Source of the DNA: Populus alba
Lineage: Eukaryota; Streptophyta; Magnoliopsida; Malpighiales; Salicaceae
DNA length: 64,000 bases
Reading direction: 5' to 3'
Assembly: GCF_005239225.2 (NCBI RefSeq)
Contig: NC_133298.1
Location: 3,596,001 to 3,660,000, forward strand
This document shows positions 34,711-48,095 of this stretch, one piece after another (position 1 is the stretch's first letter; each line of letters starts with the position of its first letter). The notes beneath the pieces are model-generated. The model worked only from the letters and a program-made list of their open reading frames with translations. It had not been told where the DNA came from and searched no databases. The translations under genes and the position numbers were made by a program.

Positions 34711-37700
34711 AGTGGATTACTCTCAGTTCCATTAAGCCTATTGTATTATATTCTTTTACTGTTTCATTTGGTTGTAAAAAAATATGTGAAAACCTTGAGG
34801 CAACCACATGAGATTGTTTTTGTCTGTGCAATTTAATCCCTTGGTTTTGTAGTTTGCACAAACTGGATTTCATCCCGGAATAAAGTCACAATTTTGAAAT
34901 TTTGTACCTGCCCTTTGTTTAAAGACTATCATTAGCCTTGTTAGTTTTAGTGTGTGTTTGATATTATGATGAATAATGTCTTATGCATTTTTTTTTTATG
35001 CAATTAATATGAAAATTCTGTTCTTATTTGATAGATTTTCACTTCTTGACGAACTAAATGATGCCAAACTTGGAAACAGAGTCAAAGAACAAATCTAAAA
35101 CATGGGTCTCATTTGGGCCGGTGTGGCCCAGCTGCCTCAATCTTCTATTCGGCCACTGGCAATTCAGAGCCCAAATTGTTTCGGGACAACAATTTGACCA
35201 TTACGCAAGCCCAGAGAGATTTCTGCAGTATTCCCAGAAATTAACCACCGTCTTAAACCCAGCAATCAGGTGGCGGGTGATTTTCAGGAATCCAATTCGG
35301 AAAGCAAGCTTCGTGATTTCCATTTTTATCATACCTCGAGGAACTTCTGAGCCAATGTCGAAGGTGCGGCTTCTGTGATCTTTGTCCACAAAGTCAATTG
35401 CCTCGAGGAGGATCCACTTGCCTTGACTTTAACTTGCCAGGGGCTGGATTTATGGATCACGTTAGTGGATTATGAGCTGGGGGAGCAGCTTCAGTATCGT
35501 GACCAAATTTTATCTGCAAACCCTAGGCATTGGCCCATGTAGAGGAAGGAATATAAAGATTTTTCTTTTGTTCATCATCCAAGGTAAGGCCAACATACGA
35601 GGAAGATTCTGGAGGCTTTTACCAAAATTCAATTCAATCTATTTAATCTTTAAAAATCTACTTTAATCTACATATTTATTTTTATTCATAAATTGTTATA
35701 TATATATATATATAATCCGATCCTAATCAACAAATTCATATTTTTGCTGCCATATTTTTTTTTTTAATGATAGTTTATATCACTAAAAACAAACACAGCA
35801 GCAAAAATAAATATATATTAATTACATCATTCATCACATCTAACCAAACATCTCGTTATATAATAAAAATATAATATAAATCATATGATCCCTGAAATTA
35901 TCATGTCAATGTCAACACTCTAATTTTAGGGGTGACAAACCTTATACTTTCAAGTTTCAGATAATGTAAATCATATGGTCCAGAGGGATATGACATGCTT
36001 TTACCATGAATATAACCAATCCATTAGCAATAGAAAATGATATTGATGTTAACTGATGTCACAAAATTTTGCTCAGAGCAATGAGAACCAATTTCTAATT
36101 TCATGATATATATATGAGATACTAAAATGTTGGAGGAAACTAATTTCTCCTTGGTGCTTCAAATCTAAAATCAAAATGTACGGAAAAAAAATGAATTTTT
36201 GAAAATAAGAGTGTAGAACTACAAAATATTTTTAGTTGTAGCATATTAGAATGAGAAATTGAGTTTTAATTAATTTTTAGGGACTCAAAAAAATTCAAAG
36301 TGGAATGAAATGAAATGAAATTTTAAGTTTCAATTATTTTTTAGGGTGGAGTAGCCTTTGTTATGAATAAAATATCATATTGACAAAACCATATTTAGCA
36401 ATATACAATAATTTCCTCCACTTCATAACAAATCAAAAAATAATAGTAATTAACTTTGATGGATGTAACTTAATAATCAAACTCTGAGTTTGTTTTTAGA
36501 AGTCATAAATTAGATTGAATCCTAAAAATCTCATGATCACTGGAGGCTTACATGATTGCTAACTTAAGAGCAGGGTTACAAAATTAATTGAGGTTAGTCC
36601 GGACACCCATGTTAATATCCTAATCCTATAAATATATCATTAAATCTCAAATTTAAGATAATCTAAAAACGATGTGTTTAGTTTTTATGGGTTATATTGA
36701 TTTTCTTGAAGTAGTGTGAAGAAGAAGAAGAAAGAACAAAAAAGAAAAATAGTGACTTTGAGTCGCTCTACAGTTCAAGTTAACTTTTACACCTGTTATT
36801 TTTTATGATTTTTAATAATTTAATAATTTATTTTTTATATTATTGTTCATTAAAGAATTTGAAGAAACATGAAAACCTTGAGATGTTTACCCACATGTAT
36901 TTATTTTCTTGCAGCCATAGTTAGTGGATTTGTACTAAACGTTTTGAGCTAATAACATATTGAATTAACTAGTTACACTAGACTAACTTTAATAATTATG
37001 CTTAACATAGAATAATTTGATTCATCATCTGACATGCTCAGCTCAAAAATATACATGTTCAAGAGGCCAAGTACCACACCTGAGAAGTAATTTAATTTTA
37101 GAGCTTGCAATAATTGGAATTAAGACAGTGTCTGGGAAGGAAGTTTTATTTGAAAATTATTATTGTTTAAAATTGTTTTTTATATTAAAAATAATTTTTA
37201 GAAAATAAAAAATATTATCTTAATATATCTTTAAATAAAAAAATATTTTAAAACAGAGTATCACGTGCTTCTTCTACAAAACGACGAGGGGCTGAGTCAT
37301 TAAAATTACGAAATAAACAGAACGTGGGGGTGTTTCTTCTACAAAATGATGCTAAATTCCATGACGATATTTGAAGTCAATCCTTCCCAGATATGAGCTG
37401 GCAGCTGTTAGGGATGCAGTTGGACCGTTAGACGTTGGGCTTTGGTATTTCTGCAGAACTTTATATTAAAAAAAAAAATGCTTATTCAAATTATTTCAAT
37501 ACTTACCACTTTGTCAGGATTAATGCAGCCTTTTAGTGCATGATTGATGGGCAGTATTGCCTCTGGCTCATGGCCATAAGCATGACCATAGTATTTTTTT
37601 ATTATTTATTTTTTCGATTTTCTGCACTTCTTGTCTTTTTTTATCCTATTTCCTTCTTATCCAAAACTATATCATTTTTTGTTTCTTTCGTGCTGTCACA

Positions 37701-38490
37701 AGCATGCTCTCACCGACTTGAATGAAGTAGCGGTTAAGGGGGTGTCATGCAAAACTTTCACTTTTATTTTTCAGATATTTTTAAAAGTATTTTTTATTTA
37801 AAAAAATAATTTGAAAATAGATTAAAATAAATATTTTAAAAATATTTTTTTATTAAAATAAATATTAAAAATATAGCATTAAAAAAATAAATCAAAACCA
37901 TTCGCAGAAAAGATGCATAGATCCATAGAGGGACGCCAACAAGTTCCTCAACTCCCATGTGCAAGGTAGTTGTTGCCCCCAAGAAATCAAACTCAACAGA
38001 GAAGACGAGCTTGGCGACTTATTTAATCATATGGGTAGTTCTATATTTGGTGGTCGATTTTCCACTTGTCCAAATTAATTAAAAATAAATAAACTAATGC
38101 GATATGACTTCGTCGGCACATGGAGGGACCTTCAAGACCTAGAACCAAGATCATGTTCATGGAATTTTGTAGCTGTCACTTTTTCTTCATATGCATATAG
38201 AATATATCTACAATCGGATTTTGTGACTAAATTAGAAGATTATGAGCTTAGCAATCTAACATGCATTAAGATTGGATCTTCAAAATTCCAATGTCTAATA
38301 TCGAATCACAGCAAATCATTCTTGCAAAGCAAACTCCTCACATGTTTTTGTAGAAGGGGAGGATAGGATTCAAGGTGGCATCTAAATTGTTAAGTTATGA
38401 TCAAGGTAATTAAAGTTAAGGATGATTTGCTTGGGTTACTCTACAGCCAAGGGTGCAGGGTATTGCAATCCTTAAATTTTTATATATTTA
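34711..38490. other. Intergenic region downstream of invertase
   Basis: The first about 200 bases are probably the invertase 3' UTR. The stretch 35050-35600 is less AT-rich with a 106-codon open frame that I do not recognise and do not call as a gene. The rest is AT-rich, with family copies at about 37130-37270 and 37735-37900, a (TA)n tract near 35699-35714, and a repeat fragment at 36565-36680 shared with 40670-40760. Confidence 0.4.
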
Positions 38491-39085
38491 AGCTTAGTAT
38501 ATAACTAAACCAAGAATATTGAATCTAATACCTTACTAGACTCATATGTAATTACATTTAGCACGTAGTTGAAACCAAAAATATTGATTTTAATATCTTG
38601 CTAAGCTCATATGTAATAGAACTTAACATATAGCTGAATTTATAGATATTGAATGTGATATCTTGCTAGATTCATATGCATTTGAGTGGATCTGATATCT
38701 TGCTAGATTTACGTGTTTTTGAGCTTAGCATGTAGTTAAACCTAAAGAAGATATTGAGTCTAACATTTTACCAAACCCGTATGTATTTGGGTTTATTATG
38801 TAGCTGAACTCAATGATATTGAGTTTGATAGTATATCAGACTCAAATACATTTGAGCTTGGCATGTAGCTGAACCTAATAATATTGAATCTGGATCCCGC
38901 CATACTCACATGTAATTGGGTTCAACGCGAGTTAAATCCAAGAGTGTTGAGTTTGACATTTTGCTAAACTTACATCCATTTGAGCTTAGCATGTCACTAA
39001 ACTCAAAGATGTGGATGTCAGATCCACATGTAATTAGACTCAACGCGTTGCTAAAATCAAGAGTGTTAGGTTTAGAAGTAAGCAT
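38491..39085. repeat. Minisatellite, about nine units of 63-66 bp
   Basis: A unit of the form GAGCTTAGCATGTAGCTGAA + CCTAARGATATTGARTCTGA + TATCTTGCTAGACTCATATG + TAATT repeats with starts near 38491, 38556, 38622, 38722, 38788, 38854, 38918, 38981 and 39045. One 100-bp spacing contains an extra partial unit. Copies are diverged, mostly by substitutions. No long reading frame runs through the array. Confidence 0.85.
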
Positions 39086-39914
39086 ACCATGTTATTTTGA
39101 TATGATATTTTACCAATTTTAAGTATATTAAGTTAATACCTTACTTTTGACCTTCTAAATAATGAATTTTTAATATATATATATATATGTAAAAAATTTA
39201 AAAATATTTAAGTTATAACTAATAGATACTTATAGCATTAACACGGAGAGCATAACAAAAATCCTAGATTAAGAAGAAGTCTCGGCATGTCAAATGCATA
39301 GCTTAAAAAAAGTACCACATTAAAAAAAATATTCTGAATTGGGATTTGAATGAAGTGATTGGGAGTTGAAAGTTATCTTTATTATGATAGATAGGAAAAA
39401 AACAGTATAATGGGATAGAGTTTATTTTTCTATTACAGTCAAATATAGAGCATTAGCGCCATAATCAGAGGATTTAAAAGAAATTCATCATCATATCCTT
39501 GTTTTGGAGCTAATTAATATTCATGATTTATAGAATTGGCACATGCCCATTTACAAATAGACTATCCCTCAAGATCATAAGTCAATTTTATCAACTGAAC
39601 AAACTTTGCTAGTATCCATGGGTGCCCTATATATGATGTCTTTCACAATAATTAAGTAGAAAGCTAGGAAACGGGAGTGCTTAATAAATAATTTTTTTTG
39701 TTCAACAAAGTTATGATATAATATAAAAAAATTATTTTATCTAAAACCTTAAATTATTAAATAAAATTTCAATATATAATTTATATAATTTTCTAATATA
39801 ATGCATGTTGCTCTTGCTTATACATTTAAGCTATCATGACTCATAAAAGATGAAGGTGAAAGACAAGAATGATATGAGAAATGACAAGGCTTAGAGTTTC
39901 TTTAATATTGTAGT

Positions 39915-40105
39915 AGTAATTAGTTTTTAAAGTGTATTTTTTTTTGTTTTAAAATGTATTAAAATAATATATTTTTTTTATTTTTTAAAAATTTTATTTT
40001 TGATATCAACATATAAAAACGATATAAAAACATAAAAAAATTAATTTTAAAAAAAAATCAGTACTTTTCAAAAACATTTTTCCAATGCAAAAATAAAACA
40101 AACTT
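39915..40105. repeat. AT-rich dispersed MITE-like family copy
   Basis: One of the better copies. It holds TAGTTTTTAAAGTGTATTTT, AAATGTATTAAAATAATATA, TTTTTTAAAAATTTTATTTT, TGATATCAACATATAAAAAC and ends with CAATGCAAAAATAAAACAAAC. The order of these words is the same in the other copies. Confidence 0.55.
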
Positions 40106-43100
40106 TGTATTTAAATAGATAAAGCACTGCTATCAAAGTTGTAATAATTTTACAAGACTCAATCACATTAGTCTCTTATTGTAGGTTAGGTGTTAAAAAA
40201 ATCAATTTGCTGTTAAAATCCAAGTTGATTTTTAATTTATTTTATAAAATAAAATAATTTTATTTTTTTTTATTTATCTAGATTAATTTTAAATAACTTA
40301 TCCAATTTACATTCCATATCTTGTACTAAGTTATATTTAATAACAATAAAAAATGTAATTTTTTCTAGAAAAGTAAGAGTATTTTAATCATTGATCAATC
40401 AACTAAAATAAGAAATGTCAACCTTGATTTTTTAGCCTTCTTTTATATCCCTCGACGGTACAAGCTCTAAGCTATTTCCTTGTGTGTTCCATGTCATGAT
40501 TTGATTGTATGACAAGACATCGTGAATTAACTTCATTGGTAATTTTGAGAGCTAAAGCCTATATTCTCTCATCTTCCTAGGATAGCAAAGTAGCACTAAA
40601 TACTATATATTCTCATGTTCAAGTTCTGGAGTTGCTCGTATGATAGCCACTATAAACTTATATAGTTGTTAATTTTAGGACTCGTGAAATTAGTCGAGGT
40701 GTACGCAAGCTGGCCCGAACACCCACATTAAACTAAAAAAAAAAATAACACTAAATTATGTTTAAGAAAAAGGGCGTCACCAAATTAAATTGCAATTCAA
40801 ATCACATGTTTTTCAATGAGTCAACCAACCCAATTGGGATTCGAGTCAACCATCTCAAACAACATTAAAAATGTTACCAATCATGCATAAATCAAGGGAT
40901 TATGGATTAATAAAAGTTTTTCAAATTAGATGCGATGCTTGATTACCCAACATGAACTAGGAAAATGGATCCAAATAATTCTTGCCATCTAAAAGTCATT
41001 TATTAGCTTTTCCAACTAAGAAATTTAAGTTGTTCCACCTACGTGTTCAAGGGACCAGAAAATGGGCAAAAGCACCACCGCGTGGAGTGTATAATGAGCC
41101 GGACTAGCTAGTGATGGGGCCACGAGGACAGTCCACGGTGTATAGAAATTGAAGAGGTCATGTTTAATATGGTCCCAAATGTTTCATGTTTTGATCAGTT
41201 TAATCTTTTCTCTAAAATGTTGTACACATTGGTTTGGATCCTTTAATCTTGGGAATGAAAGTAAATCCACCCACTTGATTATCCAACACAACCATGCTTG
41301 ATTTTCATACTAATAATTGTATGTGATGGTTTTGGAATTTAAGATCCATGTACCTATTTATGTTGGAATTAATCCATCTATATATATATATATATCTGAA
41401 TTCATTATCCATTAAATTTTAATATTATATTTATTTATATCATTATAATCAGCTTATAATATACAACATATTTTAATTATGAGTATTATTTATCTTAATT
41501 AAAAAAATAGCTATTATAACCAGAGTGATTATTTTTCTACAATTCTACACTATCACATATGTGTTATAATGTCACTCAAACATAGATTATATGAGCTGTA
41601 AATTGCTATAAAATGAATGCTTTTGCCTTCTTTACTTTCACTCCACTCTCTTTATATATATATATATATATTGATTTGTTGTCATAAATATGAATATAAA
41701 TTGCTAATCAAATCTCAACATTAAGACAGACACCATGCTGCTGTATAAATATATAAGATGGTATATGAATTTATATTACATTTGGTATGGTTTTTGCAAA
41801 TTGATTTAAGTAACTTTTTGTCCTTTGACTCCAATAAAAGTTATAAGTATGTTTTTTTTATAAATAATTTATAACTCAAATCAAAAGTTTGTTACAAAAA
41901 TAACTCAAGATATTGATTTAATAAAAAAATGAAAATTTTAATTTTTAACTTATAAATTCTAATTTATACTGTGTTTATTCTTTAAAAAGGTTATTTTGGG
42001 TCATTTTTACTAAGCATATTTTTACTTATTTTTATCAAGATTTATTTATATAAAAAAATTGAGCTATAACTCAAAGTTTAAAACTCATAACTCAAAATTC
42101 ATGTCAAACAAACTCTTAAATAACCACAAATCAGCAGTCGTAAAATAAGCCGGTATGCTCACATTTGTAATATAAGGCTTAAAACGACCAAACCCAGTAA
42201 CTTCAGGGACCATTCAGAGTGTAATTTGCAAAAATAATGGAGAGACAATAGAGAAGGTGTGGGGGCGAGGATGCAGTTTTGTTGTGTGGCGCTTTCCGTG
42301 GCAAAATCCGAACGTTGAGAAACGTTTGAAAGGATAGAAAATAGAATAAAAATAAAATCGTGGGCTGTTCTTGAAAATAATTTGAAAAGGAAAGCACTAG
42401 AAGCCGGTACTTGCGCGTTCTGCTGGATTGACTAACGGCTGTCACTGTCTCTTGTCACCTGCTATATCCAGTAATATAATTAGCCAATGCCACAATTTGC
42501 TCAAATGTTGCCTGTACCGTATCATTTGAGTTTGACTCGCTCGACTGGATTAATGTTTAATATAGTTTAAAATAAAATCCGGCTACGATTAAGTTTAGAA
42601 TTGCTAGATCAATGGGTTGAATTTCGTAATTATATTATAATTCAAATAATAATATCTATTTTATGTTTCAATTTATCCATTTATTTTCAAATATAATACA
42701 AAAAAATCTTCAAATTTTAATAAATAAATGTAGTCATCATGACACTAGAAGAAAAAACATAAATTGTAATGAAACATTACATATTTATAAAAAATTATTT
42801 TGAATTCAAGTTTCATTTAAGCTTTGCATATGCAACTGGTTTCACAATGAAAATAAAAAAAGCTTATAATTGATTTTTGTTATTTATTTTATTTTATTTT
42901 ATAAATATAATGACATTGTTGCTTGTAATAAATTTTAAATTTTATAACTTGAAAGCTTTTCTCTGAAACAAGTGCCAATACCATTAATAATAAATTTCTC
43001 ATTTTTTTTTATTTATTTAGAAGTATAAATTTGAAAGCTTTGTAAAAGGAAAGAAATCATAAAAATATCAATTCAACTATAATGTATTAATTTAATAATG

Positions 43101-43265
43101 AAATTAGTGTAAAATAACCAAGCAATTCTATTTTTACTTGTTTGTTAACTTTAAATTTCATAATTTTAGAGATAGAGAAAATTGGTTATGTATATTTTTT
43201 TAATGAAAATCTCTTATATCTTTTTACAAATTCTAATTTCCACACAATAAACACAAACGAAAAGA

Positions 43266-43266
<1 letters not shown>

Positions 43267-43320
<54 letters not shown>
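43267..43320. repeat. (TA)27 microsatellite upstream of SKS1
   Basis: Uninterrupted TA dinucleotide run about 420 bp before the SKS1 start codon. It is probably polymorphic between genotypes. Confidence 0.95.
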
Positions 43321-43321
<1 letters not shown>

Positions 43322-43652
43322 TTTGCAACTCACTTTTCATTTTAATTCCTCTTTGCAAGATCATTAAATAAAAATCAACACCAATTAATTTATTTTTCCA
43401 AAAAGAAAAATCAAATACATCTACTAAACTTCACATAACCTAGACTAAAACCGGCTTAGCCAGTACCCTGTTTCCAAACCCCACAAAAAGTCTCCAAGAT
43501 ATTATTAATTTATCCAAGGGCTTCTCTTCTTACAAAACCAAAAATAGAGGCACCTCTCTCTTCCTCAAAAAACCTCAACTTTCCTCTACTCCGCAGCAGA
43601 GCACTCACTCCCGCTCTCCATCTCCTTAATAAGTTCCTGTTTTCTTTTGATC

Positions 43653-43658
43653 ATGTAA
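43653..43658 (+). promoter_or_regulatory. AUG-stop (ATGTAA) minimal uORF in the SKS1 leader
   Basis: ATGTAA lies 83 nt upstream of the SKS1 start codon, within a C/T-rich stretch (about 43540-43741) that looks like the 5' leader. It is the only ATG between about 43540 and the main start. In Arabidopsis an AUG-stop in NIP5;1 and in SKU5, a close relative of this gene, mediates boron-dependent ribosome stalling and mRNA decay. The same control here is an inference from element and gene identity. Confidence 0.6.
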
Positions 43659-43741
43659 AAATCATTTCACAAAAATCTTGAAAATCTTTCTTCCAGTATT
43701 TTCTAAAAATCCAAAACACTGAAAAAGATTCAAGCTTTTCT

Positions 43742-46700
43742 ATGGCTTTGTTCCATTCCTCTTCAACTTCTCTGTTTCTTTTGATTCACATTGCTCTGCT
43801 TTCAACCCTCTCTCTTGCAGCCGACCCAACTGTCTCTTACGACTTCAAGCTCTCTTACATCACTGTCTCTCCTCTTGGTGTTCCTCAAAAGGTTCCCCTT
43901 GATTCTCTCTGTAGACTTCATCTTTTCCATTTTTTAAAGCTTTGTTCTTGGGGTTTTTAGGACTTTTAGTGGTTGTTTTTGGCTTATGAGATCTGGTCAG
44001 TATGGTGTTTTAGGACATTAGCGTTAATGGGTTTTGTTTCTTTCAAGGTGCTTTGAAGTAGTTTGAATTCTCGTAGTCTGTTTATTTTGTTTCAAAAACT
44101 TTTTTTTTTGAAAAATGATTTTTATTTTAAATTATTTTTAGTGTTTTTATATTGTTATGACATATTGATTTTAAAATAAATTTTATAAAATAAAAAAAAT
44201 ATTATTTTAATATATTTTTAAATAAAACGTACATTTCATTACCGGCGCGCGATTACAATACCAAACAGTCTCTTACTGCTGCTGAACTAGATTAATACAA
44301 TGATTCTTGGCTAGCTCAAGATGATTTCTCCATGTAGGCTTATTTGTTAGTTCTTGTTTTCTCTATGTAGTAAAGTGCATTATTTTCCAAAAAAAAAAAA
44401 CCATTTTTATCTGTTTTGTTGCTGTAGAGTCAAACACTGGCCATTATGGTATATGGCTTTACACAGCTTTGTGAAGGATTTTTATTTTCAAGTTATCGTT
44501 ATTTTGAGGTTAATGCTTTTAGTGTTTTGTTTTTTACCCCTTTACGTGTTTTTCTTTTGCTCATTCTATTCAAATTGTTAAGGTATTGTGGAAATGTGTT
44601 GGGGATAAAAAATTGTGCTCTCCTTTTAGTCCGTGTTCTGTATTTTGATGTATTATTTACTTATTTGTTAACATATAATTGCAGGTTATAGCTGTCAACG
44701 GACAGTTTCCTGGTCCTCTTGTTAATGCTACTACTAACAATAATGTTGTTATAAATGTACGAAATGATTTGGATGAAAACCTCCTAATGACATGGTAGGT
44801 TTTTATGCAGTATATATATGTTTTGGTTTTTGTCTCGTTTCCTATTCTTTCCTCATAATTCACATGGAGAGTGATTTTCTGAAACTTTGGGTTGATGGCT
44901 GACTATTTAACAGGCCTGGGATCCAAATGCGACGCAATTCATGGCAGGATGGTGTTCTGGGCACAAATTGTCCAATCCCTCCGAATTGGGACTGGACTTA
45001 CAGCTTTCAACTAAAAGATCAGATTGGGAGCTTTTTCTACTACCCGTCTCTGAATCTTCAAAGAGCATCCGGTGGCTTTGGTCCATTTGTTATTAATAAC
45101 AGGGCAATTATCCAAATTCCTTTCGCTCAGCCAGATGGTGATTTTGTACTCCTGATTGGTGACTGGTATACACGGAACCATTCGGTTAGTCTTTGTTAGG
45201 AGGTTTACTTTTATTTTTTCCCCATGCTTTGATGTTTTTCAGGATTGAACTCTAATGGTGATATTTTACATTGAATTTCAGGCGCTGAGAGCTGATCTTG
45301 ACTCTGGAAAAGACCTTGGAATGCCTGATGGAGTTTTAATTAATGGGAAAGGGCCTTACAGATACAACACAACTCTTGTGCCTGATGGGTTACCTTATGA
45401 AACCATCAAAGTTGATCCAGGTTTGTTCTTCAGGAATGGAAAGTGAAATGCTCATTAAACCATATTTTTGTTTGCCTTTGATTGTGCGTGAAGCAGTTTT
45501 CTTTCTTGTCCGTTGATTATCTGTTTTCTTAGTAGCGTAATTGAATTGTTTCATGTTTGATAATCGGTTATAGCCTACTTGCTATTTTATTCTTTCGATT
45601 TCAATTTTTTCAATTTTTTTCTCATTTTGGTGATTTTGGTGGTGATATTGTTTCATACAATCATTTTCAAGCCCAGAACTTTTTGTACATGTCCATAATT
45701 AGATGTTTAACTACTATACATGTTGAATTGATTCAACTATTTGTTATATGTTCATACTGTGTCAAATATGCTTATCTGCTCAAAGTTTTAATTGGCAATG
45801 TATTATGTTTTGCAGGCAAGACTTACCGATTTCGTGTGCATAATGTTGGGACTTCTACTAGTTTGAACTTTAGAATCCAGGGACACAATCTGCTGCTTGT
45901 GGAAACAGAGGGACATTATACTGTGCAACAAAATTTCTCTAGTTTTGATATTCATGTGGGGCAGTCTTGTTCCTTTTTGGTTACCATGGATCAGAATGCT
46001 ACTAGTGATTACTATATTGTAGCAAGTGCTCGGTTTGTGAATGAATCACTTTGGCAAAAGGTCACAGGTGTAGGAATTCTGCAATATTCAAATTCAAAAG
46101 GGAGTGCAACTGGTCCTCTGCCTGAAGCACCAAGTGATATTTATAACCAATGGTCAGCCATGAACCAGCCCAAGGCCATCAGGTTATTTCTTTAACTCAG
46201 GAGGTCATTTTCTAGTACAATTTATCTATATATGGTCTCAGATATGTCATGCCCAGATACGATTTTGCTTTTGTTTTAAAAATGTAAAAGAAAACCATCT
46301 TTGAGCAAGCACATCCATTGTAAATTCTTGCATTTTATGTTTATAAATTTGTGTGTCTATCCTTTTGTTTTGACATTGGAAAAGAGGAATGAACATCTCC
46401 CTGGAATGTTTTAAAGCAAGAGAGGAAAAAACCATCTACTTAGTGAAGAAGGAACAAGGAGATAATGTTCTATTTTGTTTCAAGAGTGTAAAAGAAGAAA
46501 CATCTTTGAGTAAGCATTTTCAATGCAAATTTTTGTTTTAATGTTTATAAATATATGTCTTTTATTGTTTTTACAATTGAAAAATGGAAAGGATACCTCC
46601 CTAGGAATGCTTTAAAGCAGGACAGGAGAAAACTATCTGCTTAGAGAAGAGGAGAAGATTGCTTTCAATTTAGTATTTTTCTGATTTCACTGGTTGGAAA

Positions 46701-48095
46701 ATATTTTCTCAGCGATAATTGGAAAACTTTATTAAGATTTTCTGCCCTTTGGGCAGCCAGCATTATAGCACGCAAGGCTAGGTGTCATTCATGTGTTGAT
46801 GCATATGAATAAAGAGCCAGCTGGTTTTATTTCTTCCTGCATATTTTTCATTTAGGTTTAGTGAAGTCATGGTTTTAGCTATTTAGTTAAGACAGACGTT
46901 GCTGTTTTCACATGCATTAGGCAAAATACAACTGCAAGTGGAGCTCGCCCAAATCCACAGGGGTCTTTTCACTATGGTTCAATCAATGTGACGGACACAT
47001 ATGTCTTAAGGAGCTTGCCACCATCTACCATTGATGGGAAGCTGCGTGCAACTCTGAATGGGATATCATTTGTCAATCCGGACACACCAATGCGACTTGC
47101 TGACCTCAACCAAGTGAAGGGATCTTACAAGCTTGATTTTCCCAGTGAGCCACTTAACAGACCTCTTCGGAGGGATACCTCTGTCATTAATGCTACATAT
47201 AAGGGGTTTATAGAAGTCATATTGCAGAACAATGATACCAAAATGCAGAGCTTTCACATGAATGGTTACTCCTTTTTTGTTGTTGGGTAAGAATGCATTC
47301 CTTTTCTTCTAATATGTTAGCTGTTGGAATTAAGTATTATTATATAACAATTTGTTGTTCCAAATTCAGTATGGACTGGGGGATTTGGTCAGAGAACAGC
47401 AGAGGTTCATACAATAAGTGGGATTCTATTTCTCGCTGCACAATAGAGGTTGGTTTTTCTATCTGGATCATGTGTTACTGTATATGTTGCATGCATATGT
47501 TTTTATGTTGTGGCAGGGCTATTTTAGTTCTAGAGATTTTCTGCACTCTTTCCTTGGGTATCTTTTATCTGCTTATTCATCTGCTGTAAAAGCAGCTTTA
47601 ATTGATTAGCATGCTAAGAGGATTCTTAATTTTTGGAGATTCTGGGATGATGAACCTTACATAGTTTTTCAACAAGCCCCCCTTTTTTTATTCTGTTTTG
47701 TGTTTAGGTTTACCCTGGGGGGTGGACAGCAGTCCTTGCTTCCCTTGACAATGTTGGAATATGGAATCTGAGAGTAGAAAATCTTGATAGATGGTATCTC
47801 GGCCAAGAAACATATATGAAAATCACCAATCCGGAGGAAAACGGTGAAACAGAGATGGCCCCCCCTGACAATGTTCTATTTTGTGGTGCTCTTGCTTCCA
47901 AACAGAAGTACGTATCAGAAACCATTTCATAAATCTCTCTCTCTTGCTTTTTCACATATGAACAGCTAATATTCTGTTTGCATCTTCAGGGATCTAGGTC
48001 ACAAAGATTCTGCAGGATCGATTCTCCAGGGCAATCCTAATCTGTTTTTCACTGTGCTGATGGCGGTCTGCGCCGCAGTTTTGGTTTTCAGTTAA
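43742..48095 (+). CDS. SKS1: SKU5-similar 1 (SKS1) multicopper-oxidase-like, GPI-anchored protein
   Basis: Nine exons: 43742-43891, 44685-44794, 44914-45184, 45282-45420, 45816-46182, 46921-47286, 47370-47448, 47708-47907 and 47990-48095. They total 1788 nt (595 aa). A secretory signal peptide spans about 1-26. Three cupredoxin-type domains follow, with family signatures WPGIQMRRNSWQDGVLGTNC, GMPDGVLINGKGPY, TSASGARPNPQGSF-like ASGARPNPQGSFHYGSINVT, and DNVGIWNLRVENLDRWYLGQ. The C-terminal 17-18 residues are hydrophobic after a small-residue region, a GPI-anchor signal. The His clusters of true laccases are missing (TWPGI where laccases have HWHG), as in this family, so oxidase activity is doubtful. 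SKU5 acts in directional root growth and cell-wall expansion. Similarity is closest to SKS1. All introns are GT-AG. Confidence 0.92.
44085..44275. repeat. AT-rich dispersed MITE-like family copy in SKS1 intron 1
   Basis: Has TTTTTAGTGTTTTTATATTG, GACATATTGATTTTAAAATA, ATATTATTTTAATATATTTT and ends ACCGGCGCGCGATTACAATA + CCAAACAG, a GC-richer terminus probably derived from an inverted end. It sits in the 793-bp first intron. Confidence 0.55.
46260..46665. repeat. Tandem duplication of about 210 bp in SKS1 intron 5
   Basis: The block TTTTGTTTTAAAAATGTAAA + AGAAAACCATCTTTGAGCAA at about 46267 recurs as TTTGTTTCAAGAGTGTAAAA + GAAGAAACATCTTTGAGTAA at about 46475. The matching downstream parts (ATTTTATGTTTATAAAT, CTCCCTGGAATGTTTTAAAG / CTCCCTAGGAATGCTTTAAA) keep the same order. 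Divergence of the two halves indicates an old duplication. Confidence 0.8.

Larger units (their letters stand above)
39086..43540. other. Intergenic region upstream of SKS1
   Basis: No supported gene. It is AT-rich, with a repeat-family copy at 39915-40105, a repeat fragment at 40670-40760, (TA)n tracts at about 39172-39188, 41382-41396 and 41655-41671, and a GC-richer patch at 41040-41150. The minus-strand 80-codon frame at 42203-42445 is not recognisable. Confidence 0.4.

Noticed and set aside
35058..35378. 106-codon plus frame after invertase
   Set aside because: No family resemblance, no leader or splice context. It might be a decayed fragment but cannot be supported.
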